The notes under the pieces are model-generated. The model was not told the origin of the DNA. It made no database searches and was given only the letters and a program-made list of their open reading frames with translations. A stretch of 64,000 bases of DNA, from assembly GCA_023423975.1 (NCBI GenBank), contig JAFAEO010000013.1:1-64000 (forward strand), written 5' to 3'. How positions within the stretch are numbered: the first letter of the stretch is position 1; each line of letters begins with the position of its first letter. Source of the DNA: Pseudomonadota bacterium. Lineage in GTDB: Bacteria > Pseudomonadota > Gammaproteobacteria > Burkholderiales > Burkholderiaceae_B. The translations under genes and the position numbers were made by a program. Positions 10,403 to 18,675 of this stretch are shown here, one piece after another.

Positions 10403-11644
10403 TCAGTTTTGCAGACCGAGTCGAATCAGCTTGCCGTCGCCGGTATCGGTCAGGACATAGACGTAGCCATCGGGACCCACTTTCACATCGCGAATGCGTT
10501 CGCCTTCGAATATCACCTGCTCGTCCTTAAGGGTGCTGCCATCGACTTTCAGGTTCAGCAGGCGTTGCTGCGCCAGCGCGCCGATAAACACAGATTGCTT
10601 CCATGGCGCAAAACGGTCGTGGTCGTAAAAGGCCATGCCGCTGATTGCCGGTGATACTTTCCAGGCGTAAATGGGTTGCGTCAGCCCGGCGCCATCGGTG
10701 CCCTTGGCTTCGGGAATCGGCAGCCCGGAGTAATTGATACCGTAGGTGGCCAGCGGCCAGCCATAGTTCTTGCCAGGCTCGGGAATATTGACCTCATCTC
10801 CGCCGCGCGGGCCATGTTCATTGGTCCATAAGGCGCCGGTCCAGGGATTGAGTGCAGCGCCCTGCTGATTGCGATGTCCGTAAGACCAGATCTCGGGGCG
10901 CACGCCCTGTTTGCCCACGAATGGATTGTCCTGAGGAATGCGTCCGTCAGGGAACAGCCGCACAATCTTGCCTTGCAGTTTATCCAGGTCCTGGGAAGTG
11001 GGGCGTATATTGTTCTCGCCCAGCGCAATGAACATATAGCCCTTGCGATCGAAGATGATGCGCGAGCCGAAATGGTTGCCCACAGAAAGCTTGGGCTCCT
11101 GGCGGAAAACGACCTGGAAGTTTTCCAGCCTGGTGTTGTCCTCGGACAGACGCCCGAAGCCGACAGCCGTGCCTGCCTTACCGTCTTTACCTTCTTCGGC
11201 ATAACTCAGATAAATATGACGGGTTTTGGCAAAATCCGGCGCCAGGACCACATCCAGCAGCCCGCCCTGGCCGCTGGCCCAGACCTTGGGACTGCCGTTG
11301 ATCACGGCCGGCTTGTCGCTGCCCGGCTTCCAATAGTTGAGACGGCCGCTGCGCTCGGTAATGAGCATGCCCGCATTGTCCGGCAAGAAGACCATCGACC
11401 AGGGATGCTCCAGCCCCTCAAGAAGTGTCTCGGTGGTAACGTTCCGGGCAGCGGGTGCTTTGTCCCCCGGCGACATGGTGGTCGTCTGTGCCTGTGCCGT
11501 GGCCACATGAAAACCGCTGACAATAACGATTGCCATCATAATATTGGCAATCGTGCTGCGCCACTGCAGATGCTTGATGGACCAGTATGCGAACGACACG
11601 GGGAGGAATGACAAGCGCAACGTAGCGGGAACGGCTGGTTTCAT
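10403..11644 (-). CDS. Secreted PQQ-dependent aldose sugar dehydrogenase family protein
   Basis: A 413-residue member of the soluble glucose/aldose sugar dehydrogenase family (E. coli YliI/Asd type), a six-bladed beta propeller that oxidises sugars in the periplasm using PQQ. The start at 11644 is chosen because AAGGAG stands six bases upstream; the frame remains open 30 codons further but without a ribosome site. A long basic N-region and a hydrophobic stretch ending ATAQAQ look like a signal peptide. Family motifs are HPWSMVFLPD, SYGHRNQQG, NEHGPRGGDEVN and NYGWP. The substrate cannot be told, and no PQQ synthesis genes are in the window. Confidence 0.85.
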   Translation of the reverse strand: MKPAVPATLRLSFLPVSFAYWSIKHLQWRSTIANIMMAIVIVSGFHVATAQAQTTTMSPGDKAPAARNVTTETLLEGLEHPWSMVFLPDNAGMLITERSGRLNYWKPGSDKPAVINGSPKVWASGQGGLLDVVLAPDFAKTRHIYLSYAEEGKDGKAGTAVGFGRLSEDNTRLENFQVVFRQEPKLSVGNHFGSRIIFDRKGYMFIALGENNIRPTSQDLDKLQGKIVRLFPDGRIPQDNPFVGKQGVRPEIWSYGHRNQQGAALNPWTGALWTNEHGPRGGDEVNIPEPGKNYGWPLATYGINYSGLPIPEAKGTDGAGLTQPIYAWKVSPAISGMAFYDHDRFAPWKQSVFIGALAQQRLLNLKVDGSTLKDEQVIFEGERIRDVKVGPDGYVYVLTDTGDGKLIRLGLQN

Positions 11645-12176
11645 ACTGAGCTCCTTGGCTGGGTGGCAATGGGTGCATGGGCCGACGACTGCAATGCAGC
11701 GGCGCGAAGTCGGTGACATGCATGAGACAGACACAGTTTGAAGATGACAACTGGCTGAATGACAAAGATGATTAGAATATAAACGAATATGCGCGCAACT
11801 GGCAGAAGATGGTTATGACAATTGAAAATCAATGAGGTGTATAAGGGGCCGGCGTACACTGAAGCGGATCAGACGGTGCCGGGAAAAGGACGGAATCATG
11901 ATTTTCCAGCCAGCATCAGTACACGTGAACCAGAAAAGCCGATAGGAAAGAGCGACAGAAAAGGGCGATAAGAAAGCCGATAGGCAAATGCCCCTGGACG
12001 TGCCGCAACCCATGACGAACACATGCGCTTGTCTTGCAGGGATCGTGTTCTACGTACCGACAAAGCCGGATGCAACGGCAGGGCCGAAGCGGTGGCATGG
12101 TTATTGCTTTGATTATATTGACTCTGTTCATTCACGCTATTTATTTTTTACGACTCTACGCAGGTGAAGACACACC
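11645..12176. other. Intergenic region between divergent sugar dehydrogenase and amidase genes
   Basis: About 530 bp with no convincing gene. Short open frames on both strands lack ribosome sites and family features. The region must hold the divergent promoters for the sugar dehydrogenase and the amidase, and it contains a purine-rich degenerate repeat at 11934-11984. Confidence 0.6.
11934..11984. repeat. Degenerate 12-14 bp tandem repeat
   Basis: Four consecutive units share an A-rich start and CGAYAG: AAAAGCCGATAGG, AAAGAGCGACAG, AAAAGGGCGATAAG and AAAGCCGATAGG. The first and last units are nearly identical. No gene covers the stretch, so it could be a protein-binding array in the divergent promoter region or a decaying simple repeat. 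Confidence 0.5.
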
Positions 12177-13562
12177 ATGGAACATTACGCTTTTGCCACA
12201 GTTGCCAGACTGGCCAGCCAACTGAGCGGGCAAGGTCTGACGTCGGAGCTGTTGACCACATTTTTTCTCAGGCGTATTGAAAAATACAATCCACAGCTCA
12301 ATGCCTTTGCGGTCGTGTTCGGCGAACAGGCGATAAGGGATGCCAAGGCCTCTGACGCCCGGCGAAAAGCGGGGCAGTCGCTGGGGTTGCTTGATGGTAT
12401 TCCTGTGGCGATTAAGGATCTGATTGATATTGCCGGCGCCGTAACCACAGGGGGATCTGCCGTACACGACGACCAGGCCAGTAGCCAGACGGCGGTGCTG
12501 GTGCAACGGTTGCAGGCGCAGGGTGCGATTGTGATAGGCAAGACCCAGACAGTGGAATTTGCCTTTGGCGGCTGGGGTACCAATGCACATCTGGGTACGC
12601 CCCACAATCCCTGGGATGCCAATCGCGCCCGCGCGCCGGGCGGCTCTTCCAGTGGTTCGGCTGTCGCCGTGGCTGCCGGTCTGGTGCCCTGCGCCATTGG
12701 CACTGATACAGGCGGCTCGGTGCGGATCCCTGCGGCTTTCTGCAGTCTGACAGGTTTGAAAATGACCGCCGGACAGACGGATATGAGCGGCATTCTGCCC
12801 CTGGCGACCATGCTCGATAGCGTTGGGCCGATTACGCATACTGCCGATGACGCCGCCATTTTGTACCGGGCACTTACCTGTGAACCGGGCGAAGTGCTGG
12901 ATGAGTCATGTCATCGGCTGCTGGATGATGGCAGTGGGCTGGATGGCATGACACTGGGCGTCATGGCCGACGAGCAATACGATACCGATGTGCAGCGTTC
13001 TGTACGGCTGGGTGTGCGCGACATGGTGCGCATGGCGGAAATGGCCGGGGCCAATATTGTGCGGGAGCGGCCGCCGCTATCGTTTAACACGGTTTTTGAG
13101 CAAAGCAGTCTGCTGATGGCGGCCTGCGCCTGGCGTTTGCATGGCGCCCTGGTGCAGGACCACGATGCGCCCATGGACCCGTTTGTTCGCAGGCGGATGC
13201 TTGCCGGCAAGGCGGTTTCACAAACGCAATATGAAGAGCTGCTGGACGCGCATCAGGCGGCCATAAGCACATGGCAGGCCTGGATGGCGGATAAGGATGC
13301 GTTCATGATTCCCACGGTGCCCGCGATTGCGCCGTTACTGGCGGACCTGGATGAGGATACGAGCCCGGCATTCTTCACGCGCCTTGCCAACTGGACCGGC
13401 GGCTGTGCGCTGGCGTTGCCGGCCGGCTTTGACCCGGGCAATATGCCGGTAAGTGCGCAGCTGGTGGGCAAACCGCAAGACGAGCGGCGGCTATTGCAGA
13501 TTGGCAGTGTGATTCAATCACTGACTGCCTGGCATTCCTATTCGCCAACCCTCCACGGTTAG
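12177..13562 (+). CDS. Amidase (amidase-signature family)
   Basis: A 461-residue amide hydrolase of the amidase-signature (GatA/AtzF-like) family. The Ser-cisSer-Lys triad is visible: Lys80 in VAIKDLID, the glycine/serine-rich block GGSSSGSAVAVAAG near residues 153-166, and the nucleophile region GTDTGGSVRIPAAFC about 25 residues later. The N-terminus has the usual helix with SELLTTFFLRRIEKYNPQLNAF. No gatB or gatC adjoins it and it lacks context for tRNA amidation, so it probably acts on a small-molecule amide. The substrate is unknown. Confidence 0.88.
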   Translation: MEHYAFATVARLASQLSGQGLTSELLTTFFLRRIEKYNPQLNAFAVVFGEQAIRDAKASDARRKAGQSLGLLDGIPVAIKDLIDIAGAVTTGGSAVHDDQASSQTAVLVQRLQAQGAIVIGKTQTVEFAFGGWGTNAHLGTPHNPWDANRARAPGGSSSGSAVAVAAGLVPCAIGTDTGGSVRIPAAFCSLTGLKMTAGQTDMSGILPLATMLDSVGPITHTADDAAILYRALTCEPGEVLDESCHRLLDDGSGLDGMTLGVMADEQYDTDVQRSVRLGVRDMVRMAEMAGANIVRERPPLSFNTVFEQSSLLMAACAWRLHGALVQDHDAPMDPFVRRRMLAGKAVSQTQYEELLDAHQAAISTWQAWMADKDAFMIPTVPAIAPLLADLDEDTSPAFFTRLANWTGGCALALPAGFDPGNMPVSAQLVGKPQDERRLLQIGSVIQSLTAWHSYSPTLHG

Positions 13563-13642
13563 GGAGCAGCGGTAGCGGCAATATTCAATATGTCGTGTCA
13601 GCGGCGCAGTGCAATGGCAATGTGCAACGGTGTCCGCCGGCG

Positions 13643-14062
13643 CTACCGATAGCTTTTCAGATGGATGCTGGTTTCGGAGTTGCTGATATTGCGGATCAGG
13701 CGGATTCGTTCCAGCGCCTGACCCAGGTCGGCCAGTGAACCGGCTTCCAGCTCTGCCAGCAGGTCCCAGCGACCGTTGGTGTCATGCAAGGCCACGATGC
13801 AGGGTTCGCCCAGCAGGCTGGCGATCACCTGACGGCTCATGTTCCCTTCAATGGCAATGCTCATCCATGCGCGGATGGTCTGGGTCTGCGTGTCCGGACG
13901 CAATTGCACCGTGTAGCCGACGATGACGCCGCCATCTTCCAGCCGCAGCATGCGGTTGCGTATGGTGCCGCGTGAAACACCGAGTTTTTTTGCCAGATCA
14001 GCCACTGTATATCGGGCATTCTGGCGTAACAAGGAGATGAGTGCTTGGTCAGTCGAATCCAT
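13643..14062 (-). CDS. Lrp/AsnC family transcriptional regulator
   Basis: A 139-residue regulator with an N-terminal winged helix (about residues 3-50, LAKKLGVSRGTIRNRMLRLE as recognition region) and a C-terminal ligand-sensing RAM/ACT-like domain. It is divergent from the ornithine cyclodeaminase gene across 320 bp. Lrp-type regulators commonly sit beside amino acid catabolic genes they control, so arginine, ornithine or proline sensing is a reasonable inference. It could equally relate to the convergent amidase. Confidence 0.88.
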   Translation of the reverse strand: MDSTDQALISLLRQNARYTVADLAKKLGVSRGTIRNRMLRLEDGGVIVGYTVQLRPDTQTQTIRAWMSIAIEGNMSRQVIASLLGEPCIVALHDTNGRWDLLAELEAGSLADLGQALERIRLIRNISNSETSIHLKSYR

Positions 14063-14382
14063 TATTTGCTCATTCAGGCAGTTTATATTGCCATTATGGC
14101 AAAAGAATGGCCAAAAGTGTGCAAAATTGCCGATATGCTTTGCCGCGCGAATGCGGCAAACTTAAATAACAAAGACACAACCATAACTACAGTGTCGGCA
14201 CAGAACGTTACCCGGTTCAGTTTGGCCTTTTTTTGAAGACGGTCTGCTGAAAAGTTCACCCGATAGCCAGGGCTGTTGGTGACAGGATGAGCAGGGCGGG
14301 GCGGGCTGGGTCAGGACGCACGAGCGTCCCCTGGCATTGCCTCTCGTTATTGGCGCCGGCATAGCATTAAACGGAGATAACC
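14063..14382. promoter_or_regulatory. Divergent lrp-type/ornithine cyclodeaminase promoter region
   Basis: Gene-free 320 bp between the Lrp-type regulator and the ornithine cyclodeaminase gene. It includes a perfect hairpin GGACGC-ACGA-GCGTCC at 14314-14329, about 54 bp before the downstream start, that would lie in the mRNA leader or act as a dyad operator. No confident -35/-10 pair was assigned. Confidence 0.45.
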
Positions 14383-15465
14383 ATGAGTAATCTGATACAA
14401 ACCAATCTGAATACCGGGCTGATCCGTCCTCAGGACGTGGCCCGCATCGTGCAGCGGCAGGGCATGAAGCAGACGCTTGACGGCGTGATGAACTATATTC
14501 TGTCAGACTATTTGCGCTGGAATGAATTTGACAAGTCCTCCCGGGTTGCCAAATATGTGCAGGATGGCGTGATGGAATTGATGCCCATTGCAGACAAACA
14601 GAATTATTCGTTCAAGTATGTCAATTGTCATCCGCACAACCCTCAGGAAGGTTTGTCCACAGTGCTGGCATTTGGCGCACTGGTTGACAACAGCACTGGC
14701 AAACCCGAGGTTATTTGCGAATTGACGCTGACGACCGCGCTTCGGACTGCTGCCATGTCTGCATTGGCGGCAAAGTACCTGGCGCGCAGCAACAGCCGCC
14801 GGATGGCTCTGATCGGCAATGGCTGTCAAAGCGAATTTCAGGCGCTGGCCTTTCATTACCTGCTGGGAATCGAACACCTGAGCGTTTACGATATTGATCG
14901 TGCCGCGTCACAAAAGCTGGCCGATAATCTGCGCCACACCGGTATGACAGTTGACATTGCTGACAGTGTGGCCGACGCCGTTCGGGACGCTGACATTGTG
15001 ACAACGGTGACCGCCGAGTACTCGCGGGCACATATTCTGACCCCCGAGATGATCAAGCCAGGCATGCATATCAATGCGGTTGGCGGCGATTGCCCGGGTA
15101 AAACCGAACTGCATCCCGACATCCTGTCCCTGGCCACCGTGTTTGTTGAATTCGAGCCGCAAACCAGGGTAGAAGGCGAATTGCAGAATGTAGACGCAGA
15201 CTTTCCTGTGCGGCACTTGTGGCAGGTCTTTCAGGGTCAGGCCAAAGGCCGTGAGACCGATACACAGATTACCCTGTTTGATTCGGTCGGTTTCGCGCTG
15301 GAAGATTTCTCGGCGCTGGTCTATATGCGGGACACGGCTCAAAAGCTGGGCCTGATGCAACCCATTTCGCTGGTGCCTGAACTGGCCGATCCGAAGGATC
15401 TGTTCACCTATCTGGGCGTCGGTCAGGTTCAAAGGGAAGCAGAACCGATTGCGGCATTACCCTGA
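14383..15465 (+). CDS. ocd: Ornithine cyclodeaminase
   Basis: Converts L-ornithine to L-proline and ammonia with bound NAD. The 360-residue protein belongs to the OCD/mu-crystallin family, and its features match the longer true ornithine cyclodeaminases: the N-terminal RWNEFDKSSRVAKY segment with substrate-binding Arg/Lys residues, FKYVNCHPHNP, the Rossmann motif LIGNGCQSEFQ (about residue 145), and HINAVGGDCPGKTELHP containing the catalytic Asp. The Lrp-type gene is divergent upstream. Arginase, the source of ornithine, is encoded separately at 40.7 kb. Confidence 0.92.
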   Translation: MSNLIQTNLNTGLIRPQDVARIVQRQGMKQTLDGVMNYILSDYLRWNEFDKSSRVAKYVQDGVMELMPIADKQNYSFKYVNCHPHNPQEGLSTVLAFGALVDNSTGKPEVICELTLTTALRTAAMSALAAKYLARSNSRRMALIGNGCQSEFQALAFHYLLGIEHLSVYDIDRAASQKLADNLRHTGMTVDIADSVADAVRDADIVTTVTAEYSRAHILTPEMIKPGMHINAVGGDCPGKTELHPDILSLATVFVEFEPQTRVEGELQNVDADFPVRHLWQVFQGQAKGRETDTQITLFDSVGFALEDFSALVYMRDTAQKLGLMQPISLVPELADPKDLFTYLGVGQVQREAEPIAALP

Positions 15466-15532
15466 GTGGGGCAGAGGCCGGCCTTGCGCCGGCCGTTGAA
15501 ATGGCCAGGTTGTTGCGCCAGCCGTAGATTTT

Positions 15533-16444
15533 TTATAAGGAGTGGGTGTCATCGGCAAATGATGCCAGACGCTCCACTATAAAATCAATGAAGGCACGGG
15601 TTTTGGCGGATAACTGATCGCGGGTGGGAAAGACGGCATAGATGTCGGCCGGCTCGTACCAATCTGGCAGCACGATCTGCAAGTCGCCCTTTGCCAGCAA
15701 AGGCTCAACACTCCATTCAGAACGCAGCAGCAAACCATAACCCTCCAGTGCCCAACGCAGCGCTACATCGCCGTCATTGGTGCTCATGCGAGCGCGGACT
15801 TTGACCATTTCTTTTCGTTCAGCGTTGCGCAAATGCCAGATGCCAAAAGTCTGCTCATTTTCGTGCAGTACCACGGCCTGATGCCGTGCCAGTTCAGCCA
15901 GGTTGTCCGGCGTTCCATGCGCTTTCAGATATGCGGGAGAGGCACAGACCAGGCGACGATTATTGCGCAGTTTTCGCGCACTCAGCCGCGTATCGGCGAG
16001 TTCGCCAACGCGAATCCCCATGTCATAGCCGTCTTTCACCAGATTCAGCGGCGTGTCGCTAAGATGCAATTGCACCTCCAGTTCAGGATGTTTCCTGGCG
16101 AATTCGCTGAGTAACAGGCCGATAACCGCCCGTCCAAATCCCAGGCTTGCATTCACCCGTAACAAACCCGTGGGCTGGGAGGTCACGCCACGCAAGGTCT
16201 GCTCCAGTTCGTCCAGGCCAACCACCAGACGTTTGCCTTCCTGGAGGTATCGTTCTCCTTCCGGCGTAATGCGCAGCGTGCGGGTGGTACGCTGCACCAG
16301 CCGCACGCCCAATCTACGTTCCAGAGCCATTAATCGCTTGCTGACAGCGGCGCTGGTAATACCCAGGTCTCTGCCCGCGCGCACCAGGCTGCCCGTGCGC
16401 GCAATCGCAATGAACAATTCGAGATCATCGTATTTTGTTCGCAT
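15533..16444 (-). CDS. LysR family transcriptional regulator
   Basis: A 303-residue LysR regulator: winged helix at residues 1-60 (LGITSAAVSKRLMALERRLG as recognition part) and a periplasmic-binding-like effector domain from about residue 90. It resembles the DmlR/CrgA-like subgroup. It is divergent from the dehalogenase-like hydrolase across about 200 bp that carry an AT-rich inverted repeat, so it most likely controls that gene and its own. Confidence 0.9.
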   Translation of the reverse strand: MRTKYDDLELFIAIARTGSLVRAGRDLGITSAAVSKRLMALERRLGVRLVQRTTRTLRITPEGERYLQEGKRLVVGLDELEQTLRGVTSQPTGLLRVNASLGFGRAVIGLLLSEFARKHPELEVQLHLSDTPLNLVKDGYDMGIRVGELADTRLSARKLRNNRRLVCASPAYLKAHGTPDNLAELARHQAVVLHENEQTFGIWHLRNAERKEMVKVRARMSTNDGDVALRWALEGYGLLLRSEWSVEPLLAKGDLQIVLPDWYEPADIYAVFPTRDQLSAKTRAFIDFIVERLASFADDTHSL

Positions 16445-16470
16445 ATTATCAACTTTTAGGAACTAATGAT

Positions 16471-16517
16471 TCTAGTTTATTTATATTATTAATTATAAAT
16501 AGATAATATAGACTAGA
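16471..16517. promoter_or_regulatory. AT-rich nested inverted repeat between LysR gene and dehalogenase-like gene
   Basis: Outer arms TCTAGT (16471-16476) and ACTAGA (16512-16517) and inner arms TATATTAT (16482-16489) and ATAATATA (16503-16510) form a nested, slightly asymmetric dyad. It begins 26 bp before the LysR start codon on the other strand. Its location in a divergent LysR promoter makes it a candidate regulator-binding site. Confidence 0.45.
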
Positions 16518-16645
16518 GGCATGATTTCCCAAATACGGAACGCATCCAATGAATATGCCTTCCGGTACTTGAAGAAAGCAACGCTGCTACAAGAATTTCT
16601 GGCTTCATCGAATCGGGCCGACAACGCGAAAAAGGTAACGTCAGT

Positions 16646-17542
16646 ATGTTTGAGAATTTTTCCACTGAAAACTTCACCATGAAAGATGGCGTACGCATTC
16701 ATGCCCGAGTGGGTGGGGGCGGGCCTGGCCTGCTTTTGATGCATGGCCATCCGCAAACCCACGTTATGTGGCACCGGATTGCGCCCAGCTTGGCGCAGCA
16801 CTATACCGTTGTTGTGCCTGACATCAGAGGCTTCGGAGACTCATCAAGACCAGAGCCTGGTGAGGAGAATGTGGCCTACGCCAAGCGCGCCATGGCGCAA
16901 GATATGGCAGATATCATGGGCAAGCTCGGATTCGAACAGTTTATGGTCGGTGGCCACGATCGGGGCGCGCGCGTCGCTCATCGCCTTGCGCTGGACCACC
17001 CGGATCGGGTGCAGCGGCTGTTCTTTCTGGATATTGCCCCGACGCTGGCCATGTACGAGCGTACATCAATGGCCTTCGCACGCGCGTACTGGCATTGGTT
17101 TTTCCTGATTCAGCCTGCCCCCTTGCCTGAAGGGCTGATTGAGGGCGACCCCGTTGCCTACCTGCACAATGTTTCGGGCCGGCGGCATGCGGGCTTGTCT
17201 GCTTTCCACCCTGACGCGCTGGCAGAGTATGAGCGTTGTATCGCCTTGCCATTGACCGCCAGAAGCATATGCAGTGACTACCGCGCTTCCGCTGGCATTG
17301 ATCTTGCGCACGACGCACATGATCGGGATGCCGGCAATCATCTTGCCGTGCCATTACGCGTACTGTGGGCGGCGCACGGCGCTGTCGGCCAGAACTTCGA
17401 TGTGCTGTCGCTATGGAAAGATATATCCCATAGCGACGTAAGCGGCCATTCAGTGGATTGTGGTCACTACCTGGCCGAAGAGCAGCCGGATATTATCCTG
17501 CAGGAAATGATGAGGTTCTTCGGTTCAGAGAACTGCGATTAG
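16646..17542 (+). CDS. Alpha/beta hydrolase, fluoroacetate (haloacetate) dehalogenase type
   Basis: A 298-residue alpha/beta hydrolase carrying the full signature of fluoroacetate dehalogenases: nucleophile Asp105 in GHDRGAR, carboxylate-binding Arg106 and Arg109, acid Asp129 in FFLDIAP, halide-pocket residues His150, Trp151 and Tyr212, and catalytic His274 in CGHYLAEE. The numbering is almost identical to the characterised Burkholderia FA1 enzyme as I recall it. Expected reaction: haloacetate plus water to glycolate plus halide. It is divergent from a LysR regulator. Related hydrolases with other substrates share parts of this pattern, so activity remains inferred. Confidence 0.8.
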   Translation: MFENFSTENFTMKDGVRIHARVGGGGPGLLLMHGHPQTHVMWHRIAPSLAQHYTVVVPDIRGFGDSSRPEPGEENVAYAKRAMAQDMADIMGKLGFEQFMVGGHDRGARVAHRLALDHPDRVQRLFFLDIAPTLAMYERTSMAFARAYWHWFFLIQPAPLPEGLIEGDPVAYLHNVSGRRHAGLSAFHPDALAEYERCIALPLTARSICSDYRASAGIDLAHDAHDRDAGNHLAVPLRVLWAAHGAVGQNFDVLSLWKDISHSDVSGHSVDCGHYLAEEQPDIILQEMMRFFGSENCD

Positions 17543-17645
17543 GCTTGGTGCCGACGCCACGCTGTGGTGTTGCTGCTCAGATCGGTCCATGGTGAGGCGG
17601 CTCATGGGACAGTTCCGGTTTGTTTACACAAAGTACACCGTGGCG

Positions 17646-17663
17646 GATGCCCAAGAGGGCATC
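17646..17663 (+). terminator. Hairpin downstream of the dehalogenase-like gene
   Basis: GATGCCC-AAGA-GGGCATC is a perfect 7-bp stem with a tetraloop, about 100 bases after the hydrolase stop, followed by only ATTT. A weak terminator or a leader structure for the next gene are both possible. Confidence 0.35.
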
Positions 17664-17735
17664 ATTTAACCTGAAAGCCGGGTTAAGTTAGCAACCCGTC
17701 CAAATCATTCATCAAAGATACACCATGCAAATGGC

Positions 17736-18605
17736 ATGAATACGTACAATGGGATCATTGCCATTTCGCTAACATTGTTCATGCCATTTTCTGATTCAGA
17801 TCAGCCGACGCTGCTGCAACTATGGTTTGCCGGTCCTGCCTTGCAGGTTGAGTACGATCCGTTGGTACTGACGCCCGAGGATCGCACCCGCGAGGCGGCT
17901 CGCCTGAGTGCGCGCAAGGCCTATGAGTGGCGAGTCAGCCGCGCCCTGCAGCGCCGTCTGCTGGAGCCCTATGTATCATCGAGCCTGTCGCACAGTGGCG
18001 GCCACGCCTTGTGGGCGGCGTCATCGCTGCATGCGCAGATAGGTGTTGATCTGGAACGAATACGCGCCATCGATGAGCTGGCGCTGGCCGAGCTGATTGC
18101 CCATGAGGATGAAAAGCGGCTGTTGCGCTCGTTGCAGGGACAGGACAGGACTCGCTTTTTTTTCCGGTTGTGGACGCTCAAGGAAGCGCTGGTCAAAGCG
18201 GTGGGGGGCGACTTCCCGGCGGACATGCTGCGGGCAGGAATCAGGCCTGGTGTGTCCGCCACACCGGCAGAGGGGGGCATTGCTGCCTCCTCCAACGATG
18301 CATGGCCCGAAGACGTTGCTCATGCCCTGCAGATGTCATTACCTGGGACAGGCGAGGCGCGCGATGCATCCGGGATATCCGAAAGCAGGGCGCATTCCTG
18401 GCGCCTGACCGGCCTGGGAGCACATCACTGGCATGGGGTATCGGCCATGATTGGCGATAATTGGATGATAGCGGTCGTGTGGCCCGCTCAGGATTGCTCT
18501 GCGCCCACCAGGATGGTGGTCAGGCAGGCCACCCCGGGCGACGCATGTATCCTGCCGCTTGAGCAGTCTGTCGTTTTTGGTGTCGGGCCGCAACTGGAGG
18601 TCTGA
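17736..18605 (+). CDS. 4'-phosphopantetheinyl transferase for the aryl polyene carrier proteins
   Basis: Transfers the phosphopantetheine arm from CoA to the conserved serine of carrier proteins. The 289-residue protein has the Sfp-type core motifs IGVDLERI (about residues 102-109) and FFRLWTLKEALVKAVG (about residues 141-156), with SLSHSGGHALWA before them. A second ATG at 17781 (MPFSDSDQPT) is an equally good start; neither has a strong ribosome site. It is convergent with the polyene operon, whose two carrier proteins are the obvious substrates. The C-terminal part is longer and more variable than in typical Sfp proteins. Confidence 0.87.
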   Translation: MNTYNGIIAISLTLFMPFSDSDQPTLLQLWFAGPALQVEYDPLVLTPEDRTREAARLSARKAYEWRVSRALQRRLLEPYVSSSLSHSGGHALWAASSLHAQIGVDLERIRAIDELALAELIAHEDEKRLLRSLQGQDRTRFFFRLWTLKEALVKAVGGDFPADMLRAGIRPGVSATPAEGGIAASSNDAWPEDVAHALQMSLPGTGEARDASGISESRAHSWRLTGLGAHHWHGVSAMIGDNWMIAVVWPAQDCSAPTRMVVRQATPGDACILPLEQSVVFGVGPQLEV

Positions 18606-18642
18606 TGGCAGCGGCCAAATGGCGGCAGGGTAATTTCCCGTG

Positions 18643-18665
18643 CGCTGCGCCAATCCAGCGCAGCG
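18643..18665. terminator. Hairpin between convergent PPTase and polyene operon
   Basis: CGCTGCGC (18643-18650) pairs perfectly with GCGCAGCG (18658-18665) around a 7-nt loop in the 70-bp gap between the two stop codons. It lacks a T tract, so it may be a stabilising 3' hairpin or an imperfect bidirectional terminator. Confidence 0.4.
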
Positions 18666-18675
18666 GTTGCCGCTT

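Noticed and set aside
12177..13562. Amidase as GatA of a Glu-tRNA amidotransferase
   Set aside because: No gatB or gatC is adjacent, and the protein matches stand-alone amidases equally well.
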